From Betaproteobacteria bacterium (GTDB lineage: Bacteria; Pseudomonadota; Gammaproteobacteria; Burkholderiales; Eutrophovitaceae), in assembly GCA_009886305.1 (NCBI GenBank), contig QXZO01000112.1:12290-24123 (forward strand): a DNA stretch of 11,834 nucleotides. Direction: 5' to 3'. Shown piece after piece: positions 6,261 to 11,834 of the stretch. The notes beneath the pieces were generated by a model. That model made no database searches. It was not told the origin of the DNA and worked only from the letters and a program-made list of their open reading frames with translations. The position numbers and the translations under genes were made by a program. Each line of letters starts with the position of its first letter. The stretch's first letter is position 1.

Positions 6261-7348
6261 ACACACTCCCGGATCCGCAAACCTCTTTTGAATACACCTA
6301 CCCGCAGGAGAAGTAACAAAATGAAAATACTCAAAACGATGAGATGTGGCAATAAAAGGCCCATCCACACAGACCAACTGGATTGGTAAACTTGAGTTTG
6401 AACAATACCCAATGCGTTTTTATATAAAAGAAAAAATAAGACGCCCACCGCTACGCTATACGAGCGTCCCCCTCTGTTATTGACAAAAGAGATTGGTATA
6501 CTGATTAGCGCCAACAAGACAGCACTCAATGGAAGGCCAATCCTCCACACCAGCTCGGACAGACTGTGAGGCGAGGCCTCTTCAATTAGTGAAAGCGTGG
6601 ATCTACCGCCGAGATGAACGTGAGGCCTACTGGTTGGCTTTTTATCCATTCTGACCCCGTAAGTGGCAAATTTAGTGACATCAAAATCTTGAGATTGATT
6701 AAACTCGGTGTACCGATAACCGTCCTCGACCACCAGATAACTAGCGCCTAGCTTAGACTCCTCTTGTCGACCGCGACTCGAGCTTGTTATTGAGATTCCA
6801 TTGGCGTCACGGTTAAAGATAAAGACTCCGTTTAATACCTGTACGCTGGACTCAAGACTATCGACAAAAAAAACTGTTGACCCATCCTTGGATTCGATAA
6901 AGGTACCGGGCGACACGGTCGATATATCATCATTGACTTCATGTGTTTGTTTTTCAATTTCTAACCGCTGCTCAGCCCAAGGCGCCAAAAATAGGGTCAA
7001 AAAGGTAACCAAAATCGCAATCGGAGTCACAAACCCTAAAGTGGGCAGCACCCATGCAGACAGAGCCTTTCCTGAAGAGGCCCAAACTACCATCTCAGAG
7101 TCTCGATACCATCGACTTAAACTTAGCGTCACCGATAAAATAATGCTAAGCGAAAACAAGATAGGCAAATTTTTGATGCTGCCTAAGGCAAACAACAAAA
7201 ACACCGACCCAAAGGGAACTGACCCATTTGCAGCGTATCCTAGATAGCGGACTAGTTGCGTGACAAACACAATCATCAACAGCGCCGCAAAAATGACCGC
7301 CCATGTTACTGAATATTCTTTTACAATGTTTCTAGAAAAAATAGTCAT
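6257..7348 (-). CDS. lptF: LPS export ABC transporter permease LptF
   Basis: A 363-residue inner-membrane partner of LptG in the LptB2FG transporter. It has TM1 (about residues 12-34), TM2 (45-72), the cytoplasmic coupling segment SLSRWYRDSEMVVWASSG (about 72-89) that meets LptB, TM3 (94-120), a periplasmic jellyroll (about 130-260, including VSPGTFIESKDGSTVFFVD), then three C-terminal TM segments and a basic tail. The length is normal. The N-terminal LVRYLGYAANGSVPFG and the coupling segment resemble betaproteobacterial LptF. The ATG at 7348 starts a convincing N-terminus (MTIFSRNIVKEY) but the preceding bases lack a clear Shine-Dalgarno. Its last 4 bases overlap lptG, indicating translational coupling. 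It is divergent from pepA. Confidence 0.94.
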   Translation of the reverse strand: MTIFSRNIVKEYSVTWAVIFAALLMIVFVTQLVRYLGYAANGSVPFGSVFLLFALGSIKNLPILFSLSIILSVTLSLSRWYRDSEMVVWASSGKALSAWVLPTLGFVTPIAILVTFLTLFLAPWAEQRLEIEKQTHEVNDDISTVSPGTFIESKDGSTVFFVDSLESSVQVLNGVFIFNRDANGISITSSSRGRQEESKLGASYLVVEDGYRYTEFNQSQDFDVTKFATYGVRMDKKPTSRPHVHLGGRSTLSLIEEASPHSLSELVWRIGLPLSAVLLALISIPISFVNNRGGRSYSVAVGVLFFLLYKNALGIVQTQVYQSSWSVWMGLLLPHLIVLSIFILLLLLRVGVFKRGLRIRECV

Positions 7349-7429
7349 ATATCAAGGTGAAGTCACTTTAAACAATGCTTTCGCAAAATAACTGATACAT
7401 CCCAAAACACAAAACTGAGGACGCAATCG
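7349..7429. promoter_or_regulatory. Divergent lptF/pepA control region
   Basis: These 81 bases must hold promoters for both lptF (minus) and pepA (plus). The pepA ribosome site is GAGGA at 7417-7421, 8 bases before its ATG. I see only partial -10/-35 matches (for example TTTAAA on the minus strand) and do not assign boxes. The short distance suggests the two promoters overlap or share regulators. Confidence 0.5.
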
Positions 7430-8908
7430 ATGAACTTTAGCATAACCACCAAATCCCCGGAAACTCTTAGCTCCTACGTAGTAGTCGGTATGTTTGAGAA
7501 CCAAAAACTGACCGTGGCAGCAAATATCATCAATAAGGTAAGCAAGGGAACCTTACTACAAAACCTAAAGTCCAGAAATTTCTCAGGCAAAGCCGGCAAA
7601 ACCCTAGAACTCACAAATCTACCGGGGACGAAAGCTAAAACAGTACTGGTGATTGGGCTAGGTAGTAACAAGTGCAAGGTCGAATTCATTCGAGCGATCG
7701 AGACAACTTTTTCGAAAGTTCGAGAAACAGGAGAGACAGCCATCACCTTGTTTGTTCCTGAGCTCAAAGCTAGCGGTGTGAACCGAGCATGGATGACCCG
7801 CCAAATTGCTTCCATAGGGAAAAGTATCAGCTACAGATACGAGCAACGAAAAACTTTGCTCGATGGTAAGTCATTTTCGGGCGCTCCAGCAAAGGTTGCG
7901 CTAGCCATTGAAGGTAAGAGTTCCTCCAGCGATAAAACTCACCTTGCGGAAGGCGGCGCCATTGGTAATGGTATGAACTTAGCAAAGGACCTTGGTAATT
8001 TGCCGGCAAATATTTGTACTCCTCGCTTTCTAGCGGAAATCACGACCAAATTAGGTAAACAAAATAAATTCAACGTTAAATGTCTATCAGAGGCGGACAT
8101 GAAAAAGCTCGGTATGGGCTCACTCTTATCGGTTTCACAAGGCAGCAAAGAGCCAGCCCAATTAATTCACGCCACTTACTCGGGCGGGAAGAAAAAAGAC
8201 GCACCGATTGTTTTAGTGGGCAAAGGGATCACCTTTGACACAGGCGGGATATCAATAAAGTCATCCAGCGGAATGGATGAAATGAAGTACGATATGGGAG
8301 GGGCAGCCAGTGTAATCGGGACCTTATCCGCCATTTCGGAAATGAAGTTACCCATCAATGTCGTCGGACTCGTAGCAGCAGCAGAGAATATGCCCAGTGG
8401 CACTGCGACGCGTCCCGGTGATGTGGTGACCTCCATGTCAGGTAAAACGATTGAGATACTCAACACCGATGCTGAGGGGCGGTTGGTGTTATGTGATGCA
8501 CTGACCTATGCAGAAAAGCTAAATCCGGCAGCCGCAATTGACGTCGCTACACTCACCGGAGCATGTGTGGTTTCGTTAGGTAAGGTAGCCACGGGGCTCT
8601 TCAGTAACAATGATAACTTGGCTGAGGAAATCAGCCGAGCAGGTACTACTTCTTGGGACCGCGTTTGGCGCATGCCTATATGGGAAGATTACACAAAACT
8701 ACTCTCTAGTAATTTTGCAGACTTAGCCAATATCGGGGGTAGAGCTGCTGGAAGCATAACGGCCGCTTGCTTTTTAGCGCAATTTGCAACGAAATACCCA
8801 TGGGCGCACCTAGATATCGCGGGTACCGCTTGGGTGTCAGGTAAAGAGAAAGGCTCAACAGGCAGGCCAGTGCCACTCTTATGCGAATTCCTAATGAACC
8901 GCGTTTAA
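7430..8908 (+). CDS. pepA: Leucyl aminopeptidase, M17 family (PepA)
   Basis: A 492-residue cytosolic aminopeptidase that uses two metal ions to remove N-terminal residues from peptides. In E. coli, PepA is hexameric and also binds DNA (XerCD recombination, carAB control). All active-site residues are present: metal ligands Lys265, Asp270, Asp288, Asp347 and Glu349, and catalytic Lys277 and Arg351, in VGKGITFDTGGISIK and the signature NTDAEGRL (345-352). These sit five residues earlier than in the E. coli numbering, as expected from a slightly shorter N-terminal domain. That domain (1-160) has the VVVGMFENQKL and VLVIGLG motifs of betaproteobacterial PepA. The ATG at 7430 has a GAGGA ribosome site. 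It is the first gene of pepA-holC-valS; holC follows after 29 bases. Whether it has the DNA-binding role here is unknown. Confidence 0.97.
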   Translation: MNFSITTKSPETLSSYVVVGMFENQKLTVAANIINKVSKGTLLQNLKSRNFSGKAGKTLELTNLPGTKAKTVLVIGLGSNKCKVEFIRAIETTFSKVRETGETAITLFVPELKASGVNRAWMTRQIASIGKSISYRYEQRKTLLDGKSFSGAPAKVALAIEGKSSSSDKTHLAEGGAIGNGMNLAKDLGNLPANICTPRFLAEITTKLGKQNKFNVKCLSEADMKKLGMGSLLSVSQGSKEPAQLIHATYSGGKKKDAPIVLVGKGITFDTGGISIKSSSGMDEMKYDMGGAASVIGTLSAISEMKLPINVVGLVAAAENMPSGTATRPGDVVTSMSGKTIEILNTDAEGRLVLCDALTYAEKLNPAAAIDVATLTGACVVSLGKVATGLFSNNDNLAEEISRAGTTSWDRVWRMPIWEDYTKLLSSNFADLANIGGRAAGSITAACFLAQFATKYPWAHLDIAGTAWVSGKEKGSTGRPVPLLCEFLMNRV

Positions 8909-8937
8909 AGTCAATCAAAAAGTAAGTCAGCCAGATA

Positions 8938-9351
8938 ATGACTGAAATTATCTTCTACACGGGGGTGAATGACGAACTACCGTTTCTGGTAAAGCTTTCC
9001 GAAAAAACATTAAAAATGCGACGAAAGGCGTGTATTGCCACCAGGGATGCCGATCACTCAAAATCGGTCTCCGAGTATCTTTGGTCGCATGACCCCACTA
9101 AATTCATTCCGCATTCGATCGGTCCCGACGAATCGACTCATGAATTAACCGCGCTAGAATTAAGGCATGACGATGCGAGCTCGCACCTTGACGTCTTAAT
9201 TAATTTAACTCCGAAACCACCAGAGCAATTTAGTTCGTTTCAACGGTTGGTGGAGATTATTACTCAACACAAAAACTCGATCGAGGTCGGTCGTCAGCGC
9301 TTCAAGTGGTACCGAGACCGCGGCTATGCCATCAAAGTCCATAAAATGTAG
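8938..9351 (+). CDS. holC: DNA polymerase III chi subunit
   Basis: A 137-residue HolC protein. Chi joins the clamp-loader complex through psi and binds the SSB tail, linking the replisome to SSB-coated lagging strand. The N-terminus MTEIIFYTGVND, the RRKACIATRDAD strand, the SEYLWSHDPTKFIPHS segment (family 'Lwtf.ps.FiPH') and LDVLINLTPKPP (family 'vlvNL') are visible in order. The C-terminal RFKWYRDRGYAIKVHKM matches the family's 'R.rwr.yr..Gy....h'. Length is normal. It sits between pepA and valS as in many beta/gammaproteobacteria. The ATG at 8938 has only a weak ribosome site (AGTAAG further upstream), so some translational coupling to pepA is possible. No psi (holD) gene is present in the window. 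Confidence 0.92.
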   Translation: MTEIIFYTGVNDELPFLVKLSEKTLKMRRKACIATRDADHSKSVSEYLWSHDPTKFIPHSIGPDESTHELTALELRHDDASSHLDVLINLTPKPPEQFSSFQRLVEIITQHKNSIEVGRQRFKWYRDRGYAIKVHKM

Positions 9352-9532
9352 CTAAAGATACAGATAGCCCTCTCAGCTCAGATCAGTTGACGTTAACCAC
9401 GGTGAAACTGAGTGTCCATTTACTGATTGAATGCCTTTGATCGTTCATTCTTCATTGTAGAGTCACCACCAAATAATGTTACGATGAACTTTAATATTTT
9501 AATGATCCAACAAGTTTTAAAAAGCCTCAAAC
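9352..9532 (+). promoter_or_regulatory. holC-valS gap with candidate valS promoter
   Basis: A 181-base gap, wide for this gene order. It contains an extended -10 candidate, TG at 9477-9478 followed by TACGAT at 9480-9485, with a weak -35-like TTGTAG at 9455-9460 (19-base spacer). A 6-base inverted repeat TCAGTT/AACTGA (9383-9388, 9406-9411) follows holC but has no T-run, so it is not a clear terminator. I see no small gene. valS lacks a strong Shine-Dalgarno before its ATG. Confidence 0.35.
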
Positions 9533-11834
9533 ATGGAGAATAAAACCCAAGCCCAATCCTCTCAATCTGAATTGGCCAAGACCTTCGATCCCAAATCGAT
9601 CGAGGATTATTGGTACACAAAATGGGAAGAATACGGATTCTTCAAGGACGATGCATTCTTGTCGACAGAAGATGAGGCAACGACCTACTGCATACAACTG
9701 CCTCCACCCAACGTAACGGGGACCCTCCACATGGGGCACGCCTTTCAACAAACTTTGATGGATAGCCTCATTCGTTATCACCGGATGAGTGGGAAAAAGA
9801 CAAACTGGGTCGTAGGGACTGATCATGCCGGAATAGCCACACAACTGGTTGTAGAGCGGCAACTCGCTGCAGTTGGTCAAAAACGTACCGACCTTGGTCG
9901 CGAGGACTTTCTAAAAGAAGTCTGGCGATGGAAACAACAATCTGGTTCAACCATAACCAACCAAATGCGACGACTAGGTTCGTCAGCTAACTGGGAATAT
10001 GCAGATTCAGATGGTGGTAAATCTGGTTACTTTACGATGGACGCGCACATGTCCGAAGCCGTTGTTGAAGTTTTTGTTCGCCTTCATCAAGACGGGTTAA
10101 TTTATAAAGGCAATAGACTGGTCAACTGGGACCCACAACTTCAGACGGCCGTATCAGACCTTGAAGTAGAGAACGTCGAGACAACCGGTAAAATCTGGGA
10201 GATCAAGTACCCCAGTTCGGATGGCAAGTTTAATGTTGTAGTGGCTACCACCAGACCCGAAACGATGCTCGGAGATGTCGCGATTGCTGTCAATCCAACG
10301 GATGAGCGATACGCCGACCTTATTGGACAGCAAGTCGTTGTGCCACTTTGTGAACGCACCATCCCAGTAATTGCAGACGAATACGTAGATGCTAAATTTG
10401 GGACAGGCTGTGTAAAAATTACTCCAGCGCATGACTTTAACGATTTCAGTGTAGGCGAGCGACATGGTTTAACGCCAATTAATATTCTTAATCTCGACGG
10501 CACTCTCAACACAAACACACCCCTTCGTTTTCAAGGTATAGACCGACTGGAAGCTCGCAAATTAATACTTGAGGAACTGGAGACATCAGGACATTTAGTA
10601 GGCGAGAAGAAACATACGCTTAATGTCCCAAAGTCAGGACGTACAGGGGAGACTGTTGAGCCCATGCTAACGGACCAATGGTTCGTGAAAACCGAAGGCT
10701 TAGCTAACAAAGCGCTTAAAGCAGTAAAAGATGAAGAGATTCGATTTCATCCTGATCATTGGACATCGACCTACAACCACTGGTTGGAGAATATTCAGGA
10801 CTGGTGTATCTCAAGACAATTGTGGTGGGGGCACCAAATACCCGCATGGTACGACACTGACGGCAATGCTTACGTTGCGCGTAACGAAGAGGAAGCGCTT
10901 GCTCAGGCCAAGGCAAAAGGCTACACCGGAGCGCTGCGTCGTGACGAAGACGTGCTTGATACCTGGTTCTCTTCCGCACTCGTACCTTTTAGCTCCTTAG
11001 GGTGGCCCGAAAAAACTGACGATTTAGAACGATATCTGCCCTCAAATGTGCTGGTCACCGGCTTTGATATCATCTTCTTTTGGGTCGCGCGTATGATCAT
11101 GATGACGCTGCATTTTACCGGCCAAGTCCCCTTTAAAGACGTCTACATCAATGCACTCGTGCGGGATGCCGAGGGCCAAAAGATGTCCAAATCAAAGGGC
11201 AATACAATTGACCCATTGGACCTTTTGGATGGCATTGACTTAGAGTCGCTCGTTGGCAAATCAACGCAAAGTCTTATGCTGGCAGAGCACCAAGACAAAA
11301 TTGAAAAGTACCTACGTAAGAATTTCCCCAAAGGTATTCCCTCCTTTGGGGCTGATTCGCTGCGATTTACATTCGCATCTTTAGCTACCTTTGCTCGAAC
11401 ACTTAACTTCGACCTAAATCGGTGCGAGGGCTATCGTAACTTTTGCAATAAGCTTTGGAATGCCTCTCGATTCGTACTCATGAATACTGAAGGTGAGGAT
11501 TGCGGGTTAGAGAAACACGGTCCAGAAGTTTGCGCCTCAGGTCAATATCTTGATTTTTCTGCCGCAGACCGTTGGATTTCTAATGAATTTGAGCGGACTC
11601 TCGTCAAGGTACATAAGGGGTTTGAAGACTACCGCTTCGACACCGTAGCGAGCGCAATATACCAGTTTGTATGGGACGAATTTTGCGACTGGTACCTAGA
11701 AATCGCAAAAGTACAAATACAAACAGGCGACGAAGCGCAGCGAAGGGCCACAAGAAGAACACTCATCCGCACACTTGAGAAATCACTGCGTATGGCGCAC
11801 CCGATTATTCCGTTTATCACCGAGGAGCTCTGGC
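9533..11834 (+). CDS. valS: Valyl-tRNA synthetase, C-terminus beyond window
   Basis: A class I aminoacyl-tRNA synthetase that charges tRNA-Val and edits mischarged threonine. The frame is open from ATG 9533 to the edge: 767 codons of a family usually about 950 residues long. Visible motifs: PPPNVTGTLHMGHAF with the HIGH-type HMGH at 66-69, VGTDHAGIATQ, WDPQLQTAVSDLEV, the CP1 editing domain with TTRPETMLGD (239-248) and GTGCVKITPAHD (290-301), WCISRQLWWGHQIPAWY beginning at residue 424, and KMSKS at 550-554 followed by KGN. The RKNFPKGIPSFGADSLRFTF region and the start of the helical anticodon-binding domain follow. The rest of that domain and the C-terminal coiled coil lie outside. Bases before the ATG contain no strong ribosome site. 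No stop or frameshift seen. Confidence 0.96.
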   Translation, partial: MENKTQAQSSQSELAKTFDPKSIEDYWYTKWEEYGFFKDDAFLSTEDEATTYCIQLPPPNVTGTLHMGHAFQQTLMDSLIRYHRMSGKKTNWVVGTDHAGIATQLVVERQLAAVGQKRTDLGREDFLKEVWRWKQQSGSTITNQMRRLGSSANWEYADSDGGKSGYFTMDAHMSEAVVEVFVRLHQDGLIYKGNRLVNWDPQLQTAVSDLEVENVETTGKIWEIKYPSSDGKFNVVVATTRPETMLGDVAIAVNPTDERYADLIGQQVVVPLCERTIPVIADEYVDAKFGTGCVKITPAHDFNDFSVGERHGLTPINILNLDGTLNTNTPLRFQGIDRLEARKLILEELETSGHLVGEKKHTLNVPKSGRTGETVEPMLTDQWFVKTEGLANKALKAVKDEEIRFHPDHWTSTYNHWLENIQDWCISRQLWWGHQIPAWYDTDGNAYVARNEEEALAQAKAKGYTGALRRDEDVLDTWFSSALVPFSSLGWPEKTDDLERYLPSNVLVTGFDIIFFWVARMIMMTLHFTGQVPFKDVYINALVRDAEGQKMSKSKGNTIDPLDLLDGIDLESLVGKSTQSLMLAEHQDKIEKYLRKNFPKGIPSFGADSLRFTFASLATFARTLNFDLNRCEGYRNFCNKLWNASRFVLMNTEGEDCGLEKHGPEVCASGQYLDFSAADRWISNEFERTLVKVHKGFEDYRFDTVASAIYQFVWDEFCDWYLEIAKVQIQTGDEAQRRATRRTLIRTLEKSLRMAHPIIPFITEELW

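Noticed and set aside
6261..6377. N-terminal extension of LptG from ATG 6377
   Set aside because: These bases are lptF coding sequence in another frame; the extension lacks family similarity and a well-placed GTG start exists.
7474..8918. Several minus-strand open frames opposite pepA
   Set aside because: All overlap the intact PepA frame with all catalytic residues, and none shows a recognisable motif.
9527..9880. Minus-strand open frames within the start of valS
   Set aside because: They are antisense shadows of a strongly conserved, continuous valS frame.
1..11834. CRISPR arrays, insertion sequences, prophage genes, tRNA/rRNA genes, toxin-antitoxin or defence genes
   Set aside because: I looked for spaced repeats, transposase or integrase motifs, cloverleaf-like segments and small paired genes, and found none. 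The window is housekeeping DNA apart from the yqgE scar.

Overview
This window reads as ordinary chromosomal housekeeping DNA from a Gram-negative proteobacterium. LptF/LptG show an LPS-exporting outer membrane. The pepA-holC-valS order and divergent lptF-lptG are typical of beta- and gammaproteobacteria. The style of LptF (the 'SLSRWYRDSEMVVWASSG' region) and of the PepA N-terminus, and the prlC-xth adjacency, look betaproteobacterial to me (Burkholderiales-like, with fairly low GC by eye). That placement is an inference from memory of the families. I see no CRISPR, phage genes, transposase, tRNA or rRNA.

Layout. (1) Positions 1-2286, minus strand: oligopeptidase A (prlC), then the 5' end of an exonuclease III gene cut by the window edge. 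(2) Positions 2460-4380, minus strand: a compact ruvX-pyrR-pyrB operon (Holliday-junction resolvase/YqgF family, PyrR-type phosphoribosyltransferase, aspartate carbamoyltransferase). A perfect TATAAT lies just upstream of ruvX. (3) Positions 4376-4744: a scar. It holds the last ~50 codons of yqgE (algH), the gene that normally precedes ruvX, with the rest missing, then about 200 bases with no recognisable gene. (4) Plus strand to 5167: a small RDD-family membrane protein whose start is puzzling. (5) Positions 5181-7348, minus strand: lptF-lptG with a 4-base GTGA overlap, convergent with the RDD gene. (6) Positions 7430-11834, plus strand: pepA, holC and most of valS, which runs off the right edge. 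The valS frame is open from 9533 to the end.

The genes serve separate core functions: peptide turnover (PrlC, PepA), DNA repair and replication (exonuclease III, RuvX, HolC), pyrimidine synthesis (PyrB, PyrR), LPS export (LptF/LptG) and translation (ValRS). I found no new multi-gene system. The points worth a second look are the decayed yqgE and the promoter overlapping its stop codon, the RDD gene's start (in-frame TGA or ATC), and the absence of pyrC after pyrB.
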